64,000 nucleotides of DNA from positions 558,001 through 622,000 of the forward strand of contig NZ_CP060040.1 of assembly GCF_014211915.1 (NCBI RefSeq), in the 5' to 3' direction. The notes beneath the pieces are model-generated. The model was not told the DNA's origin. It saw only the letters and a program-made list of their open reading frames with translations, and made no database searches. Each line of letters opens with the position of its first letter. Positions within the stretch are counted from its first letter, which is position 1. Below, one piece after another: positions 54,772 through 63,600 of this stretch. Source of the stretch: Burkholderia cenocepacia. Lineage in GTDB: Bacteria; Pseudomonadota; Gammaproteobacteria; Burkholderiales; Burkholderiaceae. The position numbers were made by a program, and so were the translations under genes.

Positions 54772-55479
54772 TCAGCGCTCCATCGGGGTGGCGTCGCGGC
54801 CGCGCAGCACGATGTCGAATTCGTAGCCGAGCGCATAGCCTTCTTCGGTGATGTCCATCGAGAAGCGCGAGATCAGGCGCTCGCGCGCGGCTTCCGGCGT
54901 GCCCTGGAAGATCGGGTCGTACGCGAGCAGCGGATCGCCGGGGAAGTACATCTGCGTGACGAGACGCGAGCCGAAGTAATCGCCGAACAGCGAGAAGTGG
55001 ATGTGATTCGGGCGCCACGCGTTCGGATGGTTGCCCCACGGATACGCGCCGGGCTTGATCGTCAGGAAGCGGTAGCGGCCTTCGTCGTCGGTCAGGCAGC
55101 GGCCCGCGCCGAGGAAGTTCGGGTCGAGCGGCGCGTCGTGCTGGTCGACCTTGTGCACGTAGCGGCCGGCCGCGTTGGCCTGCCACACCTCGACGAGCGT
55201 GTTGCGCACGGGCTTGCCGCCTTCGTCGAGCACGCGGCCGGTGACGACCATCCGCTCGCCGAGCGGCTCGCCGTTCTTCACGGCGTTCTTCGTCAGGTCG
55301 TGGTCGAGCGCGCCGAGATCTTCCGCGCCGTAGACGGGCGCGTACTGGTCGCGGAGTTTTTCCTTCAGCGGGATCAGCGGGCGGGTCGGGCCGCGCTTCA
55401 CGGACGAACGGTACTCGGGGTGGACATAGGCCGGATGCGACGGCCAGTCGCGCGGCGTGAGGATCGTGGGGGAATCCAT
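54772..55479 (-). CDS. pcaH: Protocatechuate 3,4-dioxygenase, beta subunit
   Basis: This 235-aa subunit carries the non-haem Fe(III) ligands: tyrosines in GRYVHK (Y107) and PGAYPWGN (Y146), and histidines in PNHIHFS (H159, H161). It opens with a PAYVHPEYRSSVKRGPTRPL arm. First gene of the pcaHG operon. The remaining pca genes (carboxymuconate onwards) are not in the window. The upstream block at 55532-55587 is a likely PcaQ site. Confidence 0.95.
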   Translation of the reverse strand: MDSPTILTPRDWPSHPAYVHPEYRSSVKRGPTRPLIPLKEKLRDQYAPVYGAEDLGALDHDLTKNAVKNGEPLGERMVVTGRVLDEGGKPVRNTLVEVWQANAAGRYVHKVDQHDAPLDPNFLGAGRCLTDDEGRYRFLTIKPGAYPWGNHPNAWRPNHIHFSLFGDYFGSRLVTQMYFPGDPLLAYDPIFQGTPEAARERLISRFSMDITEEGYALGYEFDIVLRGRDATPMER

Positions 55480-55531
55480 CGGGCGTCTCCTGGTAAGTAT
55501 TGGGCGAGGTGGATGGCACGACTTTAGCCAA

Positions 55532-55587
55532 TCCGGAAAGTTATGAAAAATGACCTTTTCTCGCGAATCGCATAACCATTCGTTATG
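55532..55587. promoter_or_regulatory. PcaQ-type operator block upstream of pcaHG (copy 1)
   Basis: The block opens TCCGGAAAGTTATG and ends in the dyad CATAACCATTCGTTATG, an ATAAC/GTTAT palindrome of LysR type and close to the ATAACC-type box reported for PcaQ in rhizobia. It is 52 bp upstream of pcaH. The same 56-bp block recurs at 57204. Confidence 0.7.
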
Positions 55588-55606
55588 TTCGTCCGGGCAA
55601 TGAAAA

Positions 55607-55635
55607 TCCGCCGGACAGGAAGCCTGTCCGGCGGA
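55607..55635 (-). terminator. Rho-independent terminator of the papain-like gene
   Basis: TCCGCCGGACAGG (55607-55619) pairs perfectly over 13 bp with 55623-55635 around a 3-nt loop; on the minus strand it is followed by TTTTC. It lies 120 bp past the stop of the leftward papain-like gene and just before the pca control region. Confidence 0.8.
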
Positions 55636-55754
55636 AAAAGCGATCGGGCTTCGCGTCGTCGGTGACGACCCCGTGCACGGCCCTCCAGCCAGCCCGTCGC
55701 TGTTTTTTGTCGTTCGTTCTCGTTGTTATCCGATCTTCCCGAGCGTGCCCGTCG

Positions 55755-56321
55755 TCAGGGATGGCGGGGATCGAACACGATCCCGTCGAATTCGAGCGCC
55801 AGCGTGCCGCCGCGCAGCAGGGCCGACGGTGTCGCCGCGTGGCCGGCACCGAGCACGTCGGTCACGTACTGCGCGCAGAAACCGCGCCGCGCGCGCAGGT
55901 CGAAGCGGCTGCCGAGCAGCGCGTCGATTCGCTGCTCGGCCAGCGCATGGATGCGGCGTTGCGCGTCGGCCGACGCTGCCGCGACGCGGCGCGCCAGCGC
56001 GATGCGTCCGCCGTCGGCACGGGCAACGAAGCGCGACAGCGGCGTGAGCTTCGTCCACGCGAATACCGTGGGCTCGGCGATCAGCGGTTCGTCGCCCGAC
56101 GTATCGACGACGATGCCGAAGCGGTTGGCCCACGTGCCGGCCGACCCGGCCGTGGCATCCGGTGCACCGGCCGGCACGCGGATGAACACGAGATCGCCGA
56201 CATGCGCGCCGGCAGCCAGTGTGCGCACGGTGGCGAGCGGCATCGTGCGATCGGTGTCGCGTGCATCGCGCGGTGCGGTGGAGTGCGGTTCGCAGGCGGC
56301 TGTGTCGATTCGGGTGGTCAT
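55755..56321 (-). CDS. YebB/YiiX-like permuted papain-fold (NlpC/P60 relative) protein, probably inactive
   Basis: This 188-aa protein resembles the permuted papain-like amidases of the YaeF/YiiX type: VGDLVFIRVP near residue 42, WANRFGIVVDTSGDEPLIAEPTVFAW, SRFVARADGGRIALAR, and the cysteine in RRGFCAQYVTDVLG (C149). The histidine usually found in the (N/S)HVGI motif is replaced by arginine (NRFGI, R67), so the Cys-His pair is not complete. GGAG precedes the ATG. It is divergent from the XRE gene, and both lie between two copies of the pca operator. Confidence 0.65.
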   Translation of the reverse strand: MTTRIDTAACEPHSTAPRDARDTDRTMPLATVRTLAAGAHVGDLVFIRVPAGAPDATAGSAGTWANRFGIVVDTSGDEPLIAEPTVFAWTKLTPLSRFVARADGGRIALARRVAAASADAQRRIHALAEQRIDALLGSRFDLRARRGFCAQYVTDVLGAGHAATPSALLRGGTLALEFDGIVFDPRHP

Positions 56322-56441
56322 TTCGGCTCCGTCGTTGCATGACAGGACGGAGCGGATTATGCAGACAAGTATCCAAAAGTGCTGATATGGATGCGTGGGT
56401 AGCCTAATATCCGACCTCGAGCATCATTTTTTGATACCGAC

Positions 56442-57179
56442 ATGACTGAGACCGCCCAACTCATCGAAACGCTGAAGCGCCAGCTCAAGGCGCAGGGAAT
56501 GACTTACCGGGACGTCGCGCGTGCGCTCGACGTCTCCGAGACGAGCGTGAAGCGGCTGTTCGCGAGCGGCCGCTTCACGCTGGAACGCGTCGCGGAGATC
56601 GCGCAACTGCTCGGCTATACGCTCGCCGAGCTCGTGCAGGAAGCGTCGGCATCCGCGCCGCGCCTGCGCGTGCTGACCGAGCAGCAGGAGGCGTTGCTCG
56701 TGTCGGACGAGAAGCTGCTGCTGGTCGCCGTCTGCGCGATCAACTACTGGACCGTGCAGGACATCGTGGCGGCCTATCGGCTCACGCAGGCCGAGTGCGT
56801 GAAATACCTGCTGATGCTCGACCGGATGAACGTGATCGCGCTGCTGCCCGGCGACCGGATTCGCGTGCGGGTCGCGCGCGATTTCGACTGGCTGCCGGGT
56901 GGGCCGATCCGCCGTTACTTTCACGCGCACGTGCTCGACGACTTTCTCGGCAGCCGCTTCGACGGCCCCGGCGAGACGATGACGTTCCTGCAAGGGATGC
57001 TGACGGACGCGGCCGCCGCGGAGCTCGAACAGGAACTGCGGCGGCTCGCCAGCAAGGCGGCGGCGCTGCATGCGGAGTCGTCGTCCGCGCCGCTCGGGCA
57101 CAAGCACGGCACGGCCCTGCTGATCGCGAAACGGATCTGGGAGCCGACGGGATTCCATGCGCTGCGGCGCCACGGATGA
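56442..57179 (+). CDS. XRE-family regulator with a large C-terminal domain
   Basis: This 245-aa protein has a Cro/CI-type helix-turn-helix (LKRQLKAQGMTYRDVARALDVSETSVKRLFASGRFTLERVAEIAQLLGYTLAELV, residues about 11-65). Residues 85-245 form a domain I do not recognise: VSDEKLLLVAVCAINYWTVQDIVAAYRLTQAECVKYLLMLDRMNVIALLPGDRIRVRVARDFDWLPGGPIRRYF looks like a second winged helix (about 95-150), then helices. Probably regulates the divergent papain-like gene or itself. Confidence 0.8.
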   Translation: MTETAQLIETLKRQLKAQGMTYRDVARALDVSETSVKRLFASGRFTLERVAEIAQLLGYTLAELVQEASASAPRLRVLTEQQEALLVSDEKLLLVAVCAINYWTVQDIVAAYRLTQAECVKYLLMLDRMNVIALLPGDRIRVRVARDFDWLPGGPIRRYFHAHVLDDFLGSRFDGPGETMTFLQGMLTDAAAAELEQELRRLASKAAALHAESSSAPLGHKHGTALLIAKRIWEPTGFHALRRHG

Positions 57180-57203
57180 CGCCACGCCGAACGCTTGGGT
57201 CTT

Positions 57204-57259
57204 TCCGGAAAGTTATGCAAAATGGCGATTCATCGTCATTCGCATAACCACCCGTTATG
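57204..57259. promoter_or_regulatory. PcaQ-type operator block at the pcaQ start (copy 2)
   Basis: This block matches copy 1 at 45 of 56 positions with no gaps: TCCGGAAAGTTATG at the left and CATAACCACCCGTTATG at the right. Its last three bases are the pcaQ start codon, so a bound regulator would cover the translation start. Confidence 0.7.
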
Positions 57260-58243
57260 AATAACCGTATCGCCGACGGCCGCGTCAAATTCCGGCACCT
57301 GCAATGCTTTCTCGCGGTCGCGCAGCTGGGCGGCGTGCAGAAGGCGGCCGAAAGCCTGTCGATCACGCAACCGGCCGTGTCGAAGACGATCGCCGAGCTG
57401 GAGGCGATCCTCGGCGTGAAGCTGTTCGAGCGCGGCCGGCACGGCGCGCAGCCGACTCGCGAAGCGCAACTGTTCATGCCGCACGCGAATGCGTGCGTGC
57501 TGGCGCTGCGGCAGGGCGTCGGGCTGCTGGCGCGCGAGGGCGGGGCGGCGGCCGCGACACTGGAAATCGGCATGCTGCCGACCGTCGCGGCCTCGCTCGC
57601 GCCGGCCTTGATGAAGGCGCTGACCGCGCGCTGGCCGCGCATCGTCGTGCGGATCGCGACGGCCGCGAACGCCGAGTTGCTCGAGCGTCTGAAAGCCGGG
57701 GCGATCGAATGCGCGATCGGGCGGCTGTCGGAGCCGGAGCGGATGATCGGGCTCGCGTTCGAGCAGTTGTACAACGAGCCGCTCGTCGCGGTCGTGCGCG
57801 CCGGGCATCCGCTGCTCGCGAGCGCAGCGCCGGCCGCCGAGCTGGCGCGCTATCCGGTCGTGCTGCCGCCGTTCGGCACGCTGATCCGCCAGTCCGCCGA
57901 GCAACTGCTCGGCGCATGCGGCGCGCCGCCGCTGGATTCGTTCATCGAGGTGCTGTCGGTATCGGTCGCGCGCGCGCTGGCGCTCGAGAACGACGCGGTC
58001 TGGTTCGTGCCGCTCTATGCAGCCGAATACGATCTGTCGGCCGGTGCGCTGGCGCGCCTGCCGCTGCCGGCGGCGGGCACCGACGAGCCGGTCGGACTCG
58101 TGCTGCGTACCGATGCGCAGCCGTCGCCGGTCGCGCGGACGCTGATCGACGCGGTGCGCGACATCGCGCGGTCGCGGTTCGGCGATGCACGCCCGCACCG
58201 GGCGTCACGCGCGGCGCGCAAGCCTGCTCGCGGCAAGCGTTGA
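57257..58243 (+). CDS. pcaQ: LysR-family regulator of the protocatechuate pathway
   Basis: This 328-aa protein matches PcaQ/GbpR-type LysR regulators: RVKFRHLQCFLAVAQLGGVQKAAESLSITQPAVSKTIAELEAILGVKLFERGRHGAQPT (residues about 9-67), then an effector domain (LEIGMLPTVAASLAPALMKAL, from about 100). It probably activates pcaHG in response to 3-carboxymuconate or a related intermediate and represses itself. The gene is separated from pcaH by two foreign-looking genes; elsewhere the two are usually adjacent and divergent. The C-terminus is very basic (RAARKPARGKR). Confidence 0.85.
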   Translation: MNNRIADGRVKFRHLQCFLAVAQLGGVQKAAESLSITQPAVSKTIAELEAILGVKLFERGRHGAQPTREAQLFMPHANACVLALRQGVGLLAREGGAAAATLEIGMLPTVAASLAPALMKALTARWPRIVVRIATAANAELLERLKAGAIECAIGRLSEPERMIGLAFEQLYNEPLVAVVRAGHPLLASAAPAAELARYPVVLPPFGTLIRQSAEQLLGACGAPPLDSFIEVLSVSVARALALENDAVWFVPLYAAEYDLSAGALARLPLPAAGTDEPVGLVLRTDAQPSPVARTLIDAVRDIARSRFGDARPHRASRAARKPARGKR

Positions 58244-58247
58244 TCTC

Positions 58248-58285
58248 ATCGGGCCCCGGGGCGATCCACCGGGCCGATTTCTTTT
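58248..58285 (+). terminator. Terminator of pcaQ
   Basis: ATCGG(g)CCC pairs with GGGCCGAT with one bulged G, followed by TTTCTTTT. It starts 5 bp past the pcaQ stop. Confidence 0.6.
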
Positions 58286-58331
58286 GTTGCCGCAGGATTG
58301 GCTATCCGGTCAGTAGCCGTCGTCGGGGTGC

Positions 58332-58360
58332 TTGGCATATCGTACCGTTTTTGATACGAT
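58332..58360 (+). promoter_or_regulatory. Promoter and operator of the toxin-antitoxin pair
   Basis: TTGGCA (58332-58337) and TACGAT (58355-58360) are 17 bp apart. ATCGTA (58339-58344) and TACGAT form an inverted repeat across the spacer, a fit for autoregulation by the antitoxin or the complex. Confidence 0.65.
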
Positions 58361-58373
58361 GGGCGGGAAGACG

Positions 58374-58733
58374 ATGGCGAGACAGCAGATTCAGGTCACG
58401 CTCGGCGTGCGGTTCTTCCGGACGGCCCGCGGCCACGAGCCGGTGCGCGAATGGCTCCATGCGCTCGGGCAAGCGGAGCGAAGGGCGATCGGCGAAGAGA
58501 TCAAGACCGTTCAACTCGGCTGGCCGCTCGGCATGCCGCTGGTCCGGAAGATGGCGAAGGATCTGTGGGAGATCCGCGTGATGGTGCCGGGGCGAAGCGC
58601 ACGCGTGCTGTTCACGGTCGTCGGCGACACGATGGTGCTGCTGCACGGCTTCTTCAAGCAGTCGCGGGGCACGCCGTCGGACGATCTCGACGTGACCGTC
58701 GCGCGCCTGAAAACGCTGACGCGCGCCATCTGA
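58374..58733 (+). CDS. higB: RelE/HigB-like toxin (phage Gp49-like family)
   Basis: This 119-aa protein has the RelE-fold pattern of HigB/Gp49-like toxins: VRFFRTARGHEPVREWLHALGQAERRAIGEEIKTVQLGWPLGMPLVRKMAKDLWEIRVMVPGRSARVLFTVVGDTMVLLHGFFKQSRGTP. KDLWEIRV and the GRSARVLFTV and LLHGFFKQ strands are diagnostic. Such toxins cut mRNA at the ribosome. GGAAG lies before the ATG; an earlier GTG or TTG start is unlikely because the promoter lies there. Toxin-first order is typical of higBA. Confidence 0.85.
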   Translation: MARQQIQVTLGVRFFRTARGHEPVREWLHALGQAERRAIGEEIKTVQLGWPLGMPLVRKMAKDLWEIRVMVPGRSARVLFTVVGDTMVLLHGFFKQSRGTPSDDLDVTVARLKTLTRAI

Positions 58734-58807
58734 ATTCCCCGGTTGTGCCGGAACGCACCGTCTCCGACGGTCGGGCGGCCGGCAACGCCATGCACCTGGA
58801 GTACGAC

Positions 58808-59104
58808 ATGACGACCACGAACAATCCGTATATCGGCAGCGATTTCGACGCCTTCCTCGAAGCGGACGGCAATCTCGAAGCGGCCACCGCCACCGCGATC
58901 AAGCGCGTGATCGCGTGGCAGATCGGGCAGGAAATGAAGGCGCAGCACATCACCAAAACCGCGATGGCCGCGCGGATGAAAACCAGCCGCGCCGCACTCA
59001 ACCGCCTGCTCGACGAAACCGACACGAGCCTCACGCTCGCGACGCTCGCGAGCGCGGCCGCCGCGCTCGGCAAACGGCTCAGCTTCGAGCTGGTGCCGGC
59101 CTGA
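58808..59104 (+). CDS. higA: HigA-like antitoxin (XRE/HTH family)
   Basis: This 98-aa protein has a C-terminal helix-turn-helix (IGQEMKAQHITKTAMAARMKTSRAALNRLLDETDTSLTLATLASAAAALGKRLSFEL, residues about 37-95). It should bind the toxin and repress the operon. It starts 74 bp after the toxin gene with GGAG upstream; an alternative ATG lies 6 codons earlier. Confidence 0.85.
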   Translation: MTTTNNPYIGSDFDAFLEADGNLEAATATAIKRVIAWQIGQEMKAQHITKTAMAARMKTSRAALNRLLDETDTSLTLATLASAAAALGKRLSFELVPA

Positions 59105-59203
59105 GCGGCGCGAACGAACGGCGCGCGGCGGCCGGATCGGCGTGATGGTTCGCGCGACGGGTGTGGCGAGCTGGCGGGCGTCGACCCGCGGGCGCTTGCC
59201 GGG

Positions 59204-60478
59204 TCATCGACGCGGGCCGGTGATCTGCAGATAAAGCAGCGCACCGCCCGCAAGCAGCAGCGGGCACAGGAAATACCAGCCGGTCGTCACGAACAGCCCG
59301 CCGACCGCAATCAGCGAAATCCACGCGCAGCGGTACGCGATGCCGCCGCGCGGCAGCAGCTTCAGCGCGGCGGCCGCGCCGAGCCCGTACACCATCACGA
59401 AACATCCGGACGTCACGAGCACGAGCGGCTTCGGCCCGACGTCCGACAGCGCCGTGGCGGTCAGCGCGATGGCCGCCAGCACCGCGATCACGCCGAGGCT
59501 GCGACGCGGCACGCCGCCGACCTGGCTGCCCTGCGCGAGCCACGCAGGCAACGCGCCGTCGCGTCCGAGCGCCGCGCCGAGCTTGGCCGCGCCGGCGAAA
59601 TACGCGTTCATCGTGCCGAGCGTGAGCAGCAGCGCGGCGGCGGCGGCCAGCACTTGCGCATGGCCGCCGATGCCGCCCGCGATCAGTTCGGCGAGCGGCG
59701 CGCCCGATGCGCCCGCGGAAGGCCCGAGCACCGTCACGCTCGCGGCCGCAACCGACAGATACAGGAACCCGACGACCACGACCGCGATGCCGGCCGAGCG
59801 CGGCATGTCGTGCGCCGGCCGGCGGAATTCGGCGGCGAGGTGCGTGATGGCTTCCCAGCCGGCGAAGCTCCACACGAGCAGCGCGGCGGCCTGGCCGACC
59901 GCGAGCCAGCCGTGCGGGGCGAACGGATGCAGGTTCGCGGCGCGCGCATGCGGCGCGGACGCAAGCACCGCGGCGAGCAGCAGCGCGACGAGCAGTGCCG
60001 ACAACACGAGTTGCATGCGGCCCGACACGGTGACGCCGAATGCGTTCGCGGCCGATACGGTCGCGATCAGTGCGGCGGCGGTGACGATGACCGTCGTATG
60101 TCCGCCGCCCGTGACGGCCGCGACGTAGGCGCCGCCGAACATCGCGGCGGCCGGCGCGCCGGCCGGCACCGCGAAATAGAAGCACCAGCCGACGATGGCC
60201 GCGGCCTTCGGGCCGAATGCGCGCCGCGCGTAGGTCGACACGCCGCCCGCATCGGGATAGCGGGCGCCGAGTGCGGCGAAGGTGGCCGCGAGCGGCCCGG
60301 ACAGCACGACGAGCGCGGCCCACGCGAGCAGCGAGGCGGGCCCGGCGACGTCGGCGGCGAGCGCGGGCAGCGCGATCACGCCGGTGCCGAGCACCGCGCC
60401 GATATAGAGCGCGGCGCCCTGGAAAATGGTCAGCGAACCCGCATGATGGGCAGCGGGCGAATCGGCATGCGAAGGCAT
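59204..60478 (-). CDS. APC-family amino acid permease
   Basis: This 424-aa protein has 12 hydrophobic segments, starting ALYIGAVLGTGVIALPALAADVAGPASLLAW (residues about 22-52) with the GTGVIALP substrate-binding motif, and GARYPDAGGVSTYARRAFGPKAAAIVGWCFYFAVPAGAPAAA. It resembles the YjeH-type branch that exports or takes up neutral amino acids. Substrate is not known. The ATG at 60478 was chosen; the longer frame adds an unlikely basic leader. Confidence 0.85.
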   Translation of the reverse strand: MPSHADSPAAHHAGSLTIFQGAALYIGAVLGTGVIALPALAADVAGPASLLAWAALVVLSGPLAATFAALGARYPDAGGVSTYARRAFGPKAAAIVGWCFYFAVPAGAPAAAMFGGAYVAAVTGGGHTTVIVTAAALIATVSAANAFGVTVSGRMQLVLSALLVALLLAAVLASAPHARAANLHPFAPHGWLAVGQAAALLVWSFAGWEAITHLAAEFRRPAHDMPRSAGIAVVVVGFLYLSVAAASVTVLGPSAGASGAPLAELIAGGIGGHAQVLAAAAALLLTLGTMNAYFAGAAKLGAALGRDGALPAWLAQGSQVGGVPRRSLGVIAVLAAIALTATALSDVGPKPLVLVTSGCFVMVYGLGAAAALKLLPRGGIAYRCAWISLIAVGGLFVTTGWYFLCPLLLAGGALLYLQITGPRR

Positions 60479-60619
60479 GAGCGGCAGTCTCCGGAAGGTC
60501 TTGTTTTGTGTGGGCGACACGCGGAAGTTCGCGCGGTCCATTGTTCGATGCTACCCGAACGATGACGCTCGCGCGGCGCGGCGATCAGTAGTCCGGTGCC
60601 GCGTGCGTGTCAGCCGATG

Positions 60620-63600
60620 TCAGCAGGAACGCGCGAGCCGCAGACGTGCCTCCTCGCGCGCGGCGGGCGGCAGGTCGAGCGCGTAGTGGAACGTACCCGA
60701 TACCAGCGATGCGACGGGCACGCCATCGCGAAACAGCACGCGGTTGCCGGTCAGCGCCGGCACCTTGTCGCCGGGCAGCAGCGTGCCGGCGAGATTCAAT
60801 GGGTCGGCGCCCGTCACGCATACGTATTGTCCGTCGCCCGGTTGCCGCCGCAGTTCGCGCAGGATCGGGATGGCCTCGGGCAGCGCGAATTGCTCGCCCG
60901 CGAGCCCGGCGACGAAGCGTCCGCCGCGAATCTCGCCGCGTGCTTCGAGGCGTTGCAGCACGCGCACGAGTTCGCGCCAGCTCGGCAGCCAGTCGGCTTC
61001 GCGTTCGAGCAATCGCCAGAACACGACGCCGTAGCGGCGCAACAGCGTCCACACGATATGTTCGAGCGCGTCGGGATCGGTCGTGGCAGGGCCGCGTTTC
61101 GGGGTGGGCGCGTCATCGTCCGGCGGGGCCTGACGTTGCACGAGCGCCCAGCGCCCTGCGTCGTCCATCCCGCCGATCAGCGCGCTGCCGCGTCGCGTGC
61201 GTGGCGCATAGGTCGCGCTGCGCTTGACGGCCGGCTTCAGCAGCGCGCGCAGGCCCGCGTAGCTGTCCGCATTCACGAGGCCGGCCGACACGAGTTCGCC
61301 GAGCGCCTGTTCGAGCTCGATGGGCAGCATGTGCAGATCGTCGAGCAGTGCATCGAAGAACATCGCGCCGTGCGCGGCGAGCGCGTCGCGCACTTGCGTG
61401 GCGCGCGCGGACAGTGCCGGTTGCGCATCGGGATCGCGCAGCGCCTGCCATGCGGAAAGATGGCGGCGCGGCAGCAGCACGATCGGCGTCGTCTTCACGG
61501 GTGTGCCGGCCGCGCGCGCCGGCGCGCCGATGCGGGTCCACACCAGCTTGCCCGAGCGGCACAGCTCGTCGAGGCCGCCCGCCGTGTAGTCGATGAGCCG
61601 CGCGGGCAGCAGCGCGTCTTCCCACGCGCTCGCCGCAGCCTCGTAGCCTTCGAGCTGTTCGACCACGGCTGCCAGCGCGTCGCGGCCGGTGCCGCGCGTA
61701 TCGGGTGTCAGGTGCTGCCAGTGGAACAGGAAGCGCATGAAATCGGCGCGTTCGACCGGTTCGATCTCACGGCGCAGCCGCTTCACCGTATAGCGATGAA
61801 TGCGCGCGAGCAGATGGCGTTCGCACCATTCGTCGGTCGTCGCGCCCGGCGTGAAGCGGCCGCGCATCACGTAGCCTTCGCGTTCCAGCGCGGCGAGCGC
61901 CGTCGCGATCGACGCGGGCGGCAGGCCGAGCGGCGCGGCGATCGCATCGAGCGTGAGCGGCCCGAAGCCGGTGAGCCGCGCGCGGATCACGTCGACGAGC
62001 GCCGCATCGGCTTCCCACGGCTGCGCGCACGCGGCCGGCACCTTGAGCGCGGGTGTCGCGCGGGCGTCCGGATGCAGCGCACGCACGCAGACGAGCCGCT
62101 CGACCGGCACCCACAGCGCGGCGCCGCCCGGCGTCGCGAGTTTCGTCGCGCGGCGGCGTTCCGCGAGTTCCGCGAGTCGCTCGGGCCAGCCTGCGTGCGC
62201 GTGCGCCTCGTCGTCGGCGACGCAGGCGAGGGTGAGCAGCGCATCGTGCATTTCGTCGGCGTCGCGCACGAGCGGCCACGCTTCGTCGCGTACCGCATCG
62301 ATCGCGTCGGCGTCGAGCGCGCCGAGATCGTCGGCCGTTTCAGGGTCGCTCCAGCGGCGCGACTGCACGGCTTGTGTGCGGCGCTCCTCGAGCGGCGCAT
62401 CGTCGAGGAACGCGTAGGGCTTCGCATTCAGGATCTCGGCCGCGAGCGGCGACGGCGCGGGCAAGTCGCGCGTGATGAGCTCGATCGCGCCGCTTTCGAT
62501 CCGGCGCAGCAGCGCGAGCCAGCCGTCGGTGTCCATCGCGTCGTGCAGGCAGTCGTCGAGCGTCTGGTCGACGAGCGGGTGATGCGGAATCTCGCGTTCG
62601 CCGACGATGTTCTCGAGGCACGCGACCTGGTCGGGAAACACCGTCGCGAGCAGATCGTCGCTCTTCATCCGCTGCAGTTGCGGTGCGGTGCGCCGGCCGC
62701 CGGTGAAACGCGGCAGCGCGAGCGCGGTGGTCGCGTTCCAGCGCCAGCGCACGCCGAACATCGGCGCATCGAGCAGCGCCTGGATCAGCACGTGTTCGGC
62801 ACTGGCCGAACGCAGGTAGCGCCACACCTCGTCGAGCGCGAAGCTGTGCGCGAGCGACAGCGACAGGATGATCGCGTCGTCGGTTGCAGCGGCCTGCAAT
62901 TCGAAGTTGAAGTTGCGACAGAAGCGCTTGCGCAGCGCGAGCCCCCATGCGCGGTTGATGCGGCTGCCGTACGGCGAATGGATCACGAGCTGCGTGCCGC
63001 CCGATTCGTCGAAGAACCGCTCCATCACGAGCGTGTCCTGCGTCGGCAATGCGCCGAGCGCGGCGCGGGTGCGGGCGAGGTAGTCGGCGATCTGGCGCGC
63101 GGCGTCAGGCGACAGGCGCAGATCGTCGACCAGCCAGCGCAACGCGGGCGCGAGGCGGATTTCGGTGGGGGCGAGCGCGGTGCCGCCGGGCGCGTTGTCG
63201 GGCGAGGCGGGCGGCGCGTCAGTTTCGGCGGCCGCTTTTCGGGATTTGCCGCGGGTGGTCGTCTTGCCGGCCTCGGTGACGTTCGCGTGCTTCGCCGCAT
63301 CGAGCCGCGCATGCCGGTCGCCGTCCGCGAACAGCCCGTCGAGTCGCGCACGCAACCGGCCGACCGCCGCCGACAGTTCATCGCTGCGCCCCAGCCCCTC
63401 GCCGAGCCAGAACGGAATGCCCGGCGATTGACCCTGCGCATCCTCGACGCGCACGCGGCCCGTTTCCACGCGAATGATCCGGTACGACTGGTTGCCGAGC
63501 TGGAACACGTCGCCGGCCAGGCTCTCGATCGCGAAATCCTCGTTGACGGTGCCGACCTGAATGCCCTGCGGTTCGAGCAGCACCGCGTAGTCGGCCATGT

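Noticed and set aside
53959..55527. Long plus-strand frame over pcaHG
   Set aside because: It is antisense to pcaG and pcaH, which have complete active-site motifs.
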